Source: a virus. Taken from it: DNA of 34,171 bases. A program made the position numbers and the translations under genes. Location of the stretch: positions 1 to 34,171 of IMG/VR virus record IMGVR_UViG_3300042542_003122; one strand, given 5' to 3'. This document shows positions 19,764-27,793 of this stretch, piece after piece; the first letter of the stretch is position 1, and each line of letters begins with the position of its first letter. Below the pieces are notes generated by a model. It saw nothing but the letters and a program-made list of their open reading frames with translations. It was not told the DNA's origin and made no database searches.

Positions 19764-20249
19764 ATGGAAATAAGCACCACAATCGAAGCGATGCGTCGCC
19801 ACTGGGGCGAGACGATACGCCACGGAGGCGGATACTGCCCTGTGTGCACCCGATGGGGCAGCATCTACAAGCGGGGCATCAACCGCACGATGGCGCGCTC
19901 CCTGATCTGGCTCAACATGCAGCAGGGTGACGAGGACGGGTGGGTAGACGTGCCCGCCACCGGCCCCAAGGATGTGCTGCGCACCAACCAGTTGTCCACC
20001 CTCAAGTGGTGGGGGCTGATCCAGCGCAAGCCCAACGACGATCCGAAGAAGCGTTGCTCTGGCATCTGGCGCGTGACAGACAAGGGCAAGGACTTCATCA
20101 GCAGCGCCGTCCGCGTGCCCAAGTACGTCTACACCTACAACGACGAGGTTGCTTTCTACGGCGATGAAACCGTGGCGCTGAGCGACTGCTTCCTCGACAA
20201 CTTCGACTACCGAGAAGTGATGGGTATTCCTCATGGCAGCGACGCCTGA
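19764..20249 (+). CDS. Hypothetical protein with winged-helix features
   Basis: A 161-aa protein starting MEISTTIEAMRRHWGETIRHGGGYCPVCTRWGSIYKRGIN. A CPVC knuckle is followed by TMARSLIWLNMQQG...LRTNQLSTLKWWGLIQRKP...GIWRVTDKGKDFI, which looks like a winged helix (LKWWGLI...WRVTDKG). Members of this type are common in phages; function unknown, DNA binding plausible. AGGAGAAAGCA precedes the ATG. The 3' end overlaps the VRR-NUC gene by 17 bp. Confidence 0.75.
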   Translation: MEISTTIEAMRRHWGETIRHGGGYCPVCTRWGSIYKRGINRTMARSLIWLNMQQGDEDGWVDVPATGPKDVLRTNQLSTLKWWGLIQRKPNDDPKKRCSGIWRVTDKGKDFISSAVRVPKYVYTYNDEVAFYGDETVALSDCFLDNFDYREVMGIPHGSDA

Positions 20250-20541
20250 AAGCCGTGTGAAGAAGCAGTGCGTGACACTGCTCAATGCCCATAAGGTTTA
20301 CTACTTCTTCCCCGTGGCCTCGGGCTACGGTAGGGTGGGCATCCCCGACATCATCGCCTGCTGCGATGGCCACTTCCTGGCCATCGAGTGTAAGGCAGGC
20401 AAGAACAAACCCACCGCTCTGCAGGAAGCCGAGATGCTCAAGATACGCACTGCAGGCGGCACGACCCTCGTGATCAACGAGGACAACATCAACGAACTAC
20501 AGGGGTGGTTAGATGCTAGGAGGCAGCTACATGAACAATGA
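20233..20541 (+). CDS. VRR-NUC domain nuclease
   Basis: A 102-aa stand-alone VRR-NUC protein of the PD-(D/E)XK superfamily. Catalytic-type residues fit: GIPDIIACCDG (D39), FLAIECKAG (E52, K54) and ALQ (Q64). The N terminus ESRVKKQCVTLL is the usual E-containing first helix. In phages such short proteins are thought to cleave structured DNA such as Holliday junctions. It precedes the polymerase gene, fitting a recombination or replication-intermediate role. It overlaps both neighbours. Confidence 0.92.
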   Translation: MAATPESRVKKQCVTLLNAHKVYYFFPVASGYGRVGIPDIIACCDGHFLAIECKAGKNKPTALQEAEMLKIRTAGGTTLVINEDNINELQGWLDARRQLHEQ

Positions 20542-20803
20542 AGATTACGGGCGCTACATGGAGGCGGAGGTCGCCAACATGGAGCCGGAGAAGAAGGAGG
20601 CGCTGATCCACGCCATCAAGACGCTGTTCCGCGCCTTCTCGGAAGACAACACGCAAGGCGTGCTCATACTGCTTGAGAAGGGTGAGTGCATGACGACGAT
20701 GGGGCTGAACGCCACGTACGACGAGTCGGTGCGCATAGTCAACACGGCACTCAACGTCTTCATCGAGGACGCGATCACGACAGAGACAGAAACAAAACAC
20801 TAA
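20531..20803 (+). CDS. Small acidic hypothetical protein
   Basis: A 90-aa acidic helical protein (MNNEDYGRYMEAEVANMEPEKKEALIHAIKTLFRAFSEDNTQGVLILLEKGECMTTMGLNATYDE...). GGAGG lies 7 nt upstream of ATG 20531, which is preferred over an upstream in-frame start. It overlaps the VRR-NUC gene by 11 bp and precedes the polymerase by 8 bp. Function unknown. Confidence 0.65.
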   Translation: MNNEDYGRYMEAEVANMEPEKKEALIHAIKTLFRAFSEDNTQGVLILLEKGECMTTMGLNATYDESVRIVNTALNVFIEDAITTETETKH

Positions 20804-20811
20804 GGAGAAGC

Positions 20812-22785
20812 ATGAGCCTACCTTTTGATCAGATCATTGCAATTGACTTCGAGACGCGTTGGAGCAGCAAGGAGTACACCCTCTCGAAGATGACAACGGA
20901 GGAGTACATACGCGATGCACGTTTCAAGGCCTTCGGTGCTTGTGTCCATATACACGGAAGCGACGAACCGACTAAGTGGATTGGAGGATCAGACCTACCT
21001 GAGTACGTTTCTGGAATCGACTGGGGACGAACAGCCGTGCTTGCACATAACGCCCAGTTCGATGTATCCATCCTCTCTTGGTGCTACGGGGTGCAGCCAG
21101 CCTTCATCTTCGACACGCTGTCGATGGCGCGAGCTTTACGCGGCGTGGAGGTTGGCAATTCCCTCGCACAACTGGCAAGCGATTTTGGCCTTCCCCCCAA
21201 AGGGCGAGCCGTACATTCGACCGATGGACTGGAAGAGCTTACAGACGAGATCGAGCACGAGTTGGCCGAATACTGCGCGCACGATGTTTATCTGTGCGAG
21301 TCCATCTTTGCAAGACTGGTGGTGGGATTCCCTGCCAAAGAGCTTAGGCTCATCGACCTCACCCTGAAGATGTACACGAGGCCGCTGCTGGAACTCGACA
21401 GGGGGATGCTGCAAGCGGCCATCGTAGAAGAAAGGGAAGCCCGTGAAGGACTGCTACAGAGGCTCGGCGTGGATGAGGCTGCGCTTGCGTCAAATGATAA
21501 GTTTGCTGCGCTCCTCGAACAAATCGGAGTTCCTCCGCCGATCAAAACCAGCAAGACCACGGGGCTTGAAACGTACGCGCTTGCGAAAAATGATGCCCTC
21601 TTTCAGGCGCTGCTCAACAGCGACAACGAAGACGTGATACTGCTGTGCCAAGCACGGCTGAAGGTCAAGTCCACATCTGAGCGTACGCGTGCACAACGCT
21701 TCCTCGACATTGCGCACCGTGGCCGGTTGCCGGTCCCGCTGAGTTACTTCGGTGCAGGCACCGGGCGGTGGACGGCGAGCAAGGGGTCGGCCATCAACAT
21801 GCAGAACCTCAAGCGTGGCAGCTTCCTGCGCAACGCCATCATGGCGCCCGAGGGCCACCTGCTGGTGGCCGGTGACCTCTCTCAAATCGAGCCGCGTGTG
21901 CTCGGCGTGCTGTCGGACAACACGGCGCTGTTGGATATTTTCCGCTCGGGCAGCGACGCCTACGCCCAGTTCGGTGCACAGATGTTCGGCATCCCGGGCC
22001 TGACCAAAGACACGCACCCTGTGGAGCGGCAAGCAGCCAAGAGCGCGCTGATCGGGGCGGGCTACCAGTTGGGCTGGGCGTCGTTCGCTGCGCAGCTTCT
22101 GGTGGGGTTCCTGGGCGCCAAGCCGCTGCGCTACACCAAGGAGGACGCCAAGGTTCTGGGCGTCACGGGCGAGGACGTCAGGCGCTTCCTTGAGTGGGAC
22201 GAGAACCTCAAGAAGATGGAGGCCATCCCGCACACCTGCTCCACCCTGGAGTTGGCCATCCACTGCCTAGCCGCCAAGGCCATTATCGACAAGTACCGCG
22301 CCGCCTCGCAGCCCGTGGTGGAGTTCTGGAACCTGTGCCAGGAACTGATCGAGTACAGCCTGTACCGGGGCAAGGAATACAAGCACAAGTGCATCACGTT
22401 CCGCAAGGAAGAAATCATCTTGCCAAGCGGCATGGCGATGCGGTATCCTGATCTCCGCCAGGACAAGGATGAGGGTGGTCGATCCCAGTGGTCGTACGCT
22501 GACGGCAAGAAGCGCGTCAAGTTGTACGCCGGGAAGATCACCAACAACATTGTTCAAGGCACGGCGCGCTGCGTCATGACAGACGGGATGCTAAGGGTTG
22601 CGAAGAAGTACCCTTTGGTAGGCACGGTGCATGACGAATTGATCGCCGTGATACCGGAAGGAGACGAAGATTACGCTAAGACTTGGGTCTTGGCGCAGAT
22701 GACTATGGAGCCGCCATATTTACCGGGCATCCCGCTTGATGCGGGAGTCGGTGTGCACAAGCGGTATGGAATGACCAAAGACTAA
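20812..22785 (+). CDS. Family A DNA polymerase with 3'-5' exonuclease
   Basis: A 657-aa replicative polymerase of the phage PolA type. The exonuclease domain has AIDFET (D12, E14), AHNAQFD near 79-85 and YCAHDVYLCE near 153-162. The polymerase domain has GTGRWTASKGSAINMQNL near 320, motif A VAGDLSQIEPRVLG near 352-365, a phage-type motif B RQAAKSALIGAGYQLGW, and motif C VHDEL (H607, D608, E609). The 5' nuclease of bacterial PolI is absent, as usual in phages. AAGGAGAAGC precedes the ATG. It heads the DNA replication block. Confidence 0.95.
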   Translation: MSLPFDQIIAIDFETRWSSKEYTLSKMTTEEYIRDARFKAFGACVHIHGSDEPTKWIGGSDLPEYVSGIDWGRTAVLAHNAQFDVSILSWCYGVQPAFIFDTLSMARALRGVEVGNSLAQLASDFGLPPKGRAVHSTDGLEELTDEIEHELAEYCAHDVYLCESIFARLVVGFPAKELRLIDLTLKMYTRPLLELDRGMLQAAIVEEREAREGLLQRLGVDEAALASNDKFAALLEQIGVPPPIKTSKTTGLETYALAKNDALFQALLNSDNEDVILLCQARLKVKSTSERTRAQRFLDIAHRGRLPVPLSYFGAGTGRWTASKGSAINMQNLKRGSFLRNAIMAPEGHLLVAGDLSQIEPRVLGVLSDNTALLDIFRSGSDAYAQFGAQMFGIPGLTKDTHPVERQAAKSALIGAGYQLGWASFAAQLLVGFLGAKPLRYTKEDAKVLGVTGEDVRRFLEWDENLKKMEAIPHTCSTLELAIHCLAAKAIIDKYRAASQPVVEFWNLCQELIEYSLYRGKEYKHKCITFRKEEIILPSGMAMRYPDLRQDKDEGGRSQWSYADGKKRVKLYAGKITNNIVQGTARCVMTDGMLRVAKKYPLVGTVHDELIAVIPEGDEDYAKTWVLAQMTMEPPYLPGIPLDAGVGVHKRYGMTKD

Positions 22786-22799
22786 ACAAAGGAGAAAGC

Positions 22800-23105
22800 A
22801 TGCCCAACATCCCCGTCCGCATCCGCGTAGGCAAGCAGATGTATTCCGTTGACGTGGTCGAGTCCATGCGCCGCAAGGCGACGATGGGCCGCACCTACTA
22901 CGACCTGGGTCGCATCGAGATCGGCGCCAGCAGCAACCTCACTGGGCGCAAGTTCACGGACGCCGAGATCGACGACACCTTCTGGCACGAGGTCACACAC
23001 GCCATCCTCTACGACATGGGCCACCGCCTGTACAACGACGAGCACTTTGTCACCGAGTTCTCAGGGCGCCTTGCCAAGGCCATCAAGTCAGCCAAATTCA
23101 AATGA
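22800..23105 (+). CDS. Small HExxH zincin-like protein
   Basis: A 101-aa protein with FWHEVTHAIL (H63, E64, H67), a zinc-metallopeptidase motif, near the C terminus, and GxIxI strand segments before it, as in minimal SprT/zincin folds. Short proteins of this type occur in phage replication modules with unknown substrate. The third zinc ligand is not obvious; H76 or H82 (LYDMGHRLYNDEHF) are candidates. AAAGGAGAAAGC precedes the ATG, and the stop overlaps the next gene (ATGA). Confidence 0.8.
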   Translation: MPNIPVRIRVGKQMYSVDVVESMRRKATMGRTYYDLGRIEIGASSNLTGRKFTDAEIDDTFWHEVTHAILYDMGHRLYNDEHFVTEFSGRLAKAIKSAKFK

Positions 23106-23773
23106 GCGAAACAAACATCACGTGGAGCCACAGCGGCTTGAAGGACTTTGAGGGCTGCGCTCGGCGCTACCACGAGGTCAAGGTTCTCAAGAACTACCCG
23201 TTCCAAGAGACGACGCACACCATTTACGGCAAGGACGTGCACAAGGCCATCGAGGACTACGGCAAGGACGGCACACCCATCCCCGAGAAGTACGCGCAGT
23301 TCAAGCCGGTGGTGGACGCGGTGCTGAACAAGCCGGGGCGCAAGTTGTTCGAGCACGAGATGGGCGTGACCAGGGACTTGCAGCCGTGTGGCTTCAACGA
23401 TCCCAATCGTTGGGTGCGCGGCATCGCCGACCTGCTGATTATTGACGACGACAACCTGTCGGCCAAGGTGGTGGACTGGAAGACGGGCAACAACAAGTAC
23501 CCCGACCGGGATCAACTGATCCTCATGTCCCTCATGGTGTTCACCCACTTCCCCCACATCAGGCAAGTGAAGTCGGCGCTGTTCTTCCTCGTCAAGGAGT
23601 CGATGACCACCCACGCCATGCTGCGCGGTGAGGCTGAGGAAGCATGGTGGCGCTACCGTGAGCGTGTGGCCAAGCTCGAAGCAGCGCACGCCACGGACGT
23701 GTGGAACCCATCACAGTCCCCTCTGTGCGGATGGTGCCCTGTGGCCACCTGCACGTTCAACCCCAAGCACTAG
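23102..23773 (+). CDS. Cas4/RecB-like PD-(D/E)XK exonuclease with Fe-S cysteines
   Basis: A 223-aa RecB-family nuclease. Motifs: HSGLKDFEGCARRYHE (C19), GKDVHKAIE (H47), the acidic FEHE region (84-86), GIADLLII (D110), VVDWKTG (D125, K127) and Q138. The C terminus PLCGWCPVATC supplies C209, C212 and C217, which with C19 make the four-cysteine iron-sulfur cluster of Cas4/AddB-type nucleases. It probably processes DNA ends for phage replication or recombination. No CRISPR array or cas1/cas2 is nearby, so CRISPR adaptation is not implied. It starts in the previous stop. Confidence 0.92.
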   Translation: MSETNITWSHSGLKDFEGCARRYHEVKVLKNYPFQETTHTIYGKDVHKAIEDYGKDGTPIPEKYAQFKPVVDAVLNKPGRKLFEHEMGVTRDLQPCGFNDPNRWVRGIADLLIIDDDNLSAKVVDWKTGNNKYPDRDQLILMSLMVFTHFPHIRQVKSALFFLVKESMTTHAMLRGEAEEAWWRYRERVAKLEAAHATDVWNPSQSPLCGWCPVATCTFNPKH

Positions 23774-23782
23774 GAGATAGAG

Positions 23783-24094
23783 ATGACTTTTTTGAATTCG
23801 ATGGATGAGTTTACTAGTGGGCACCTGAGTGCGCAGTGTCATGTTTGTGGCAAGGATATTCGCCAACATCACCCCGCTGTAGCGCACGACGGAACTGTTT
23901 ATGTGGATGACAACAGAGTAAGTTTTGGGGGGTACGCACGAGGCACGCTGCACCTGCATACTGAGTGCGCAACGATCCTGATCCTGCGCTTGGCCGCAGA
24001 CGTGATGCGGCAGAAACCTTCGTCTGAAGACTTGGTGCCGCACCGTGTAGTGGAGTCGCTTGCGCACGCCCGAAAAGAATCCGAACTTCGCTAG
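23783..24094 (+). CDS. Cys/His-rich hypothetical protein
   Basis: A 103-aa protein. SAQCHVCGKDIRQHHPAVAHDG and LHLHTECATI suggest a zinc site (C19, C22 and a later His/Cys pair). The rest is helical. GGAGATAGAG precedes the ATG. Codons here are somewhat more AT-rich than in the adjoining nuclease gene. Function unknown. Confidence 0.65.
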   Translation: MTFLNSMDEFTSGHLSAQCHVCGKDIRQHHPAVAHDGTVYVDDNRVSFGGYARGTLHLHTECATILILRLAADVMRQKPSSEDLVPHRVVESLAHARKESELR

Positions 24095-24102
24095 GAGCGA
24101 TC

Positions 24103-24333
24103 ATGGCCACGCGTGACTACAAGAAGGAATACGCCGAGTACCACGGCAAGCCCGAACAGATCGCCAACCGAGCCGAGCGCGTCAAGGCGCGGCGCGTGAT
24201 GGAGAAGACGGGTGCAGCCAAGAAGGGTGACGGCAAGGACGTAGACCACATCAGACCGCTCAGCAAGGGTGGCACCTCCGCGAAGACCAACCTGCGCATG
24301 CGCAGCGTCAAGGCCAATCGCGGGGACAAGTAA
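24103..24333 (+). CDS. HNH endonuclease
   Basis: A 76-aa minimal HNH protein. The core is VDHIRPLSKGGTSAKTNLRMRSVKANRGDK: D48-H49, N63 and the terminal N72-R73, the phage-type HNH arrangement with Asn in place of the third His. The first 40 residues are basic helix (DYKKEYAEYHGKPEQIANRAERVKARR). It could be a stand-alone nicking enzyme for DNA metabolism or a mobile gene. AGGAGCG precedes the ATG. Confidence 0.88.
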   Translation: MATRDYKKEYAEYHGKPEQIANRAERVKARRVMEKTGAAKKGDGKDVDHIRPLSKGGTSAKTNLRMRSVKANRGDK

Positions 24334-24347
24334 CAACAGGAGAAAGC

Positions 24348-25916
24348 ATGGAAGTCGTTGAGAACCGGTTGCTCGTCTTCAAGACGCGCAACCCGGATAA
24401 GTATTCCCTCATCCCCAAGAGCAAGGCACTGCCCCGTGAAGGTGGCGGCTACGACGTAGCCGTGTACTGGGGCCTGGACGAAGCGCGTGTGCTGCGCAAC
24501 CTGGGGGTGAAGAATGTACCGTCTCCCATCTACGGGCGCTACGAGTGGCCCGGGCGCTACACGCCGATGTCCCACCAGAAGGAGACTGCCTCCTTCCTCA
24601 CGCTGCACCGACGTGCATTCGTGTTCAACGATCCCGGTACGGGCAAGACGCTGTCTGCTCTGTGGGCAGCAGACTACCTGATGAAGCGTGGCGACGTTAG
24701 GAGGGTTTTGATTTTGTGTCCGCTGTCGATCATGCACAGCGCCTGGATGCAGGACTTGGGTAACAGCGTCATCCATCGCAGCGCGGTGGTGGCGCACCAT
24801 GCCCAGGCCGCACGGCGGATCGAACTGATCCAAGAGAACTACGAGTTCGTCATCATCAACTACGAGGGCCTGAGCCTGATTGCGAACGAGGTCAAGGCCG
24901 ATGGTAGGTTTGACTTGGTGATCGTAGACGAGGCCAACGCCTACAAGAACCCGCAGACCAAGCGGTGGAAGGCGCTGAACTCCATCATCAAGCCCGACAC
25001 ATACCTGTGGATGATGACCGGCACGCCTGCTTCGCAGAGTCCTGTGGACGCCTACGGTCTGGCCAAGCTGGTCAACCCTAACGGGGTGCCCAAGTTCTAC
25101 ACCGCATGGCGCGATGCCGTGATGAACAAGATCACGATGTTCAAGTGGGCGCCTAAGCTCGACGCTGCCGACAAGGTGTACGAGGCGCTGCAGCCCGCCA
25201 TCCGCTACAGCAAAGCGCAGTGCCTAGACCTGCCGCCCGTGGTGACGATGACCCGCGAGGTGCCGCTCACGCCGCAGCAGGCCAAGTACTACAACCTGCT
25301 CAAGACCCAGATGCTGGTCATGGCTGCAGGCGAGACGATCACGGCAGTCAACGCTGCCGCTGCGTTAAATAAACTCCTGCAAATCTCAGCAGGCGTGGCC
25401 TACACCGACAACAAGGAGGTGGTTGAGTTCGACGCTACCCCGCGCCTGAACGTCCTGATGGAGGCGCTCGAACAGACGGACAGGAAGGTGATCATCTTCG
25501 CCCTGTTCCGCTCCGCCATCGACGCCATCAGCGAGTACCTCAACAAGAACGGGATCGCCAACGAACAGATTCACGGCGGCGTGACGGCCACCAAGCGCGG
25601 CGACATCATCAAGCGTTTCCAGACGCAGCCCAACCCGAGGGTGCTGGTCATGCAGCCTGCGGCTACAGCGCATGGCATCACGCTGACCGCTGCCGACACG
25701 GTGATTTTTTATGGCCCTCTCATGAGCGTGGAGCAGTACACCCAGTGCATCGCACGGGCTGACCGCAAGGGACAGAACGCCGACAAGGTGACCGTCATCC
25801 ACATCGAGGGCTCGCCCGTGGAGAAGAAGATGTTCAAGGCGCTCACCGCCAAGGTGGACGACAACGCACTGCTCGTTGACCTGTTCAACAGCGAAATTAA
25901 AGAAAGGGGGTTGTAA
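24348..25916 (+). CDS. SNF2/superfamily 2 helicase
   Basis: A 522-aa SF2 ATPase. Motif I FNDPGTGKTLSALW near 93-106, motif II VDEANAYKN near 193-201 (DEAN rather than DEAH), motif III MTGTPASQSP near 223, and the C-terminal helicase half with VIIFALFRSAIDAISEYL, motif V-like MQPAATAHGITLTAADTVIFYG and motif VI QCIARADRKGQNADKVTVIHI. It is shorter than cellular SNF2 proteins, as phage versions are. It likely remodels or unwinds DNA during replication or recombination. AGGAGAAAGC precedes the ATG. Its stop overlaps the next promoter. Confidence 0.93.
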   Translation: MEVVENRLLVFKTRNPDKYSLIPKSKALPREGGGYDVAVYWGLDEARVLRNLGVKNVPSPIYGRYEWPGRYTPMSHQKETASFLTLHRRAFVFNDPGTGKTLSALWAADYLMKRGDVRRVLILCPLSIMHSAWMQDLGNSVIHRSAVVAHHAQAARRIELIQENYEFVIINYEGLSLIANEVKADGRFDLVIVDEANAYKNPQTKRWKALNSIIKPDTYLWMMTGTPASQSPVDAYGLAKLVNPNGVPKFYTAWRDAVMNKITMFKWAPKLDAADKVYEALQPAIRYSKAQCLDLPPVVTMTREVPLTPQQAKYYNLLKTQMLVMAAGETITAVNAAAALNKLLQISAGVAYTDNKEVVEFDATPRLNVLMEALEQTDRKVIIFALFRSAIDAISEYLNKNGIANEQIHGGVTATKRGDIIKRFQTQPNPRVLVMQPAATAHGITLTAADTVIFYGPLMSVEQYTQCIARADRKGQNADKVTVIHIEGSPVEKKMFKALTAKVDDNALLVDLFNSEIKERGL

Positions 25917-25938
25917 TCGACTCTGGACACTGTATACT
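25911..25938 (+). promoter_or_regulatory. Sigma-70-like promoter before the SSB/primase genes
   Basis: TTGTAA (25911-25916, overlapping the helicase stop), a 16-bp spacer, then TATACT (25933-25938), followed within 30 bp by the AAGGAGAAAGCA cassette and ATG. It could boost the SSB-like and primase genes separately from the upstream chain. Confidence 0.5.
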
Positions 25939-25965
25939 CTTAGACACAAAGATAAGGAGAAAGCA

Positions 25966-26355
25966 ATGACTGAAGAAACCATCCCGATGGACAAGCTCGT
26001 GCGCATGTACACCAAGATGCGCGCAGCCATGCAAGACCTCGACAAGCAGATCGAGAACATCAAGGAGCAGCAGCAACAGGTGAAGAACGCCATGAAGGAT
26101 CAGATGCAGGCGCTCGGTACCAAGTCTGTTCGCACCGACTTCGGCACGATCACGCTCAAGGAGAAGTCCCGGTACTACACGCAGGACTGGGACAGCTTCA
26201 AGAAGTTCATCGTCGAGCATGATGCCGTCGATCTTTTGGAAAAGCGCATCGCGCAACTCAACATGCAGACGTTCTTGGACGAGAACCCCAGTCTGCATCC
26301 CCCTGGACTCAGCAGCCTTGCTGAGTTCGATATCGCTGTTACCAAGCCTCGTTAA
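25966..26355 (+). CDS. Coiled-coil hypothetical replication-region protein
   Basis: A 129-aa protein. Residues 8-50 form a coiled coil (MDKLVRMYTKMRAAMQDLDKQIENIKEQQQQVKNAMKDQM), followed by SVRTDFGTITLKEKSRYYTQDWDSFKKFIVEHDAVDLLEKRIAQ and a terminal LHPPGLSSLAEFDIAVTKPR. This layout occurs in phages next to SSB-like genes; the end pattern PPGL......vTv.kP is familiar, function unknown. AAGGAGAAAGCA precedes ATG 25966. Confidence 0.75.
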   Translation: MTEETIPMDKLVRMYTKMRAAMQDLDKQIENIKEQQQQVKNAMKDQMQALGTKSVRTDFGTITLKEKSRYYTQDWDSFKKFIVEHDAVDLLEKRIAQLNMQTFLDENPSLHPPGLSSLAEFDIAVTKPR

Positions 26356-26367
26356 GGAGAAAGCACT

Positions 26368-27300
26368 ATGAGCAACATCGCTCTTTTTTCTGGTTCAAAT
26401 GTTCCCGCCTTCGCCAAGAAAGGCGAACTGTCCGACCTCGCCAAGTCCCTTGCGGGTGGCACTGGTGGTGGCGGCGGCAAGCGGGTGTCGATCAAAGGCG
26501 GCGTCTTCCGTCTACTCGTAGGTGGCAAGGAGGTCGCTGCAATTGATGAACGCTATCTGGACGTGGTTGTCGTCAACGCTGCCCCCAAGATCGGTCGTAC
26601 CTTCTACGCCAAGGCGTACGACGGTGAGACGCTCTCTGGCCCGGACTGCTGGTCTGCGGATGGCGAGACGCCTAGCCCCGAATCTGCGAACAAGCAATCG
26701 GATCGCTGCGCGACCTGCCCCCAGAACGTCAAGGGCTCCGGTATGGGCGAGTCTCGTGCCTGCCGGTTTAGTCAGCGCCTCGCTGTTGTTCTTGCTAATG
26801 ATATTGACGGCGATGTGATGCAGCTTCAACTGCCCGCCACGTCGATCTTCGGCAAGGAGGAAGGCGACAAGCGCCCGCTGCAAGCCTACGCTCGCTACCT
26901 CGCCGCACAAGGCGTGAGCCCCGAGACGCTGGTCACCCGCATGCAGTTCGACACCAAGGCCGAGGCGCCCAAGCTCTTCTTCAAGCCGATGCGTTGGCTG
27001 ACCGAGGAAGAGTACGAAAGCTCCGTGCGCCAGGGCCAGACCGAAGACGCCAAGCGCGCCGTTACCATGACGGTAGCAAAGACGGACAAGGTCGCGGCTC
27101 CCCTGGCCCTGGAGGGCACCAAGCCCAAGGCTAAGGCGGTGACGATGGAAATGCTCAAGGAAGCAACTGAGTCGCTGCAAGCAGCAGTAGCCGAAGAAGA
27201 GAACGCCCCGCCGACCAAGCGCAAGAGCAAGTCGGAAGAACCCGCAACCGCAGGCAAGCCGAATCTGGCTAAGCTCGCGGCTCAGTGGGACGATGAGTAA
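26368..27300 (+). CDS. Single-stranded-DNA-binding protein candidate
   Basis: A 310-aa protein. A Gly-rich loop (GGTGGGGGKRVSIKGGVFRLL) starts an OB-like beta region; a zinc-like pair C..C (RCATCPQNVKGSG...RACRF) lies near 112-132; the tail is disordered Lys/Glu/Ala/Pro and ends WDDE, an acidic tip like those by which SSBs recruit partners. Proteins of this pattern are frequent beside phage polymerase and primase genes. The SSB role is inferred from tail and position. AAGGAGAAAGCACT precedes the ATG. A TTCG-loop hairpin follows the stop. Confidence 0.6.
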   Translation: MSNIALFSGSNVPAFAKKGELSDLAKSLAGGTGGGGGKRVSIKGGVFRLLVGGKEVAAIDERYLDVVVVNAAPKIGRTFYAKAYDGETLSGPDCWSADGETPSPESANKQSDRCATCPQNVKGSGMGESRACRFSQRLAVVLANDIDGDVMQLQLPATSIFGKEEGDKRPLQAYARYLAAQGVSPETLVTRMQFDTKAEAPKLFFKPMRWLTEEEYESSVRQGQTEDAKRAVTMTVAKTDKVAAPLALEGTKPKAKAVTMEMLKEATESLQAAVAEEENAPPTKRKSKSEEPATAGKPNLAKLAAQWDDE

Positions 27301-27306
27301 TCAACC

Positions 27307-27324
27307 GGGGGCTTCGGCCCCCTT
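27307..27324 (+). terminator. TTCG-loop hairpin after the SSB-like gene
   Basis: GGGGGC-TTCG-GCCCCC (27307-27322), identical to the capsid terminator hairpin, here followed only by TTCC. It probably gives weak termination or protects the 3' end of the upstream mRNA, since the next gene starts 8 bp later. Confidence 0.45.
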
Positions 27325-27329
27325 CCACC

Positions 27330-27611
27330 ATGTCCTATTCAGTCAAGACTGTTAAGGCCGTAAAGGCATCACCCAAAACGCTCGGGAGTCAACTCGGGCG
27401 TTGGGCCGTACATTTGGACTTCTCGGTCATCCGCATCGCCCAGATCACGGGCGCATCGCGTCAGACTGTATACAACTGGATCACTGGCAAGAACACCGTG
27501 CTCGCGCCTTATCGGCCTGCCGTTGAGCAACTGCTAGAGATTCTGATGAAGTCCAACGATAACGAACAAGCATGGAGCAAAGCATGTCAGGAATTCAGTA
27601 TCAAAGCCTGA
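27330..27611 (+). CDS. Small HTH DNA-binding protein
   Basis: A 93-aa protein with a helix-turn-helix at about 33-60 (SVIRIAQITGASRQTVYNWITGKN) followed by LAPYRPAVEQLLEIL, like XRE/Cro repressors. The basic N terminus has SVKTVKAVKASPKTLGSQLGRW. No Shine-Dalgarno is visible because the TTCG hairpin ends 7 nt before the ATG; translation may be weak or depend on coupling. It could regulate the replication genes. Confidence 0.75.
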   Translation: MSYSVKTVKAVKASPKTLGSQLGRWAVHLDFSVIRIAQITGASRQTVYNWITGKNTVLAPYRPAVEQLLEILMKSNDNEQAWSKACQEFSIKA

Positions 27612-27781
27612 GCGACGACGAGTTCGCTCGGCAGATTCAATCCATCATCGACAAGGCGGGCGTGTTGCCGTCTGAAGCCATTGTGGAACTGGCCTACCGT
27701 GTGGACAACGGCGGGCGAGACAAAGAGCACGAACGGGCGCGTACCAACCCCAACCAACTGCCGCTGCCCTTCAACGAATAA
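27584..27781 (+). CDS. Small hypothetical protein before the primase
   Basis: A 65-aa protein, MSGIQYQSLSDDEFARQIQSIIDKAGVLPSEAIVELAYRVDN..., ending NQLPLPFNE. ATG 27584 is preferred because GGAG lies 8 nt upstream; an ATG at 27572 is possible. It overlaps the HTH gene by 28 bp and ends 12 bp before the primase gene. The C-terminal QLPLPF resembles a beta-clamp-binding motif (QLxLF), a suggestion only. Confidence 0.65.
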   Translation: MSGIQYQSLSDDEFARQIQSIIDKAGVLPSEAIVELAYRVDNGGRDKEHERARTNPNQLPLPFNE

Positions 27782-27793
27782 CTCGGGACATTC

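Noticed and set aside
19622-19930. Plus-strand frame in the structured gap
   Set aside because: Pro/Thr/Ser-rich nonsense running into the following gene in another frame.
23102-23773. Possible CRISPR adaptation link of the Cas4-like gene
   Set aside because: No repeat-spacer array, cas1 or cas2 in the window; RecB/Cas4-like nucleases are common in phage replication modules.
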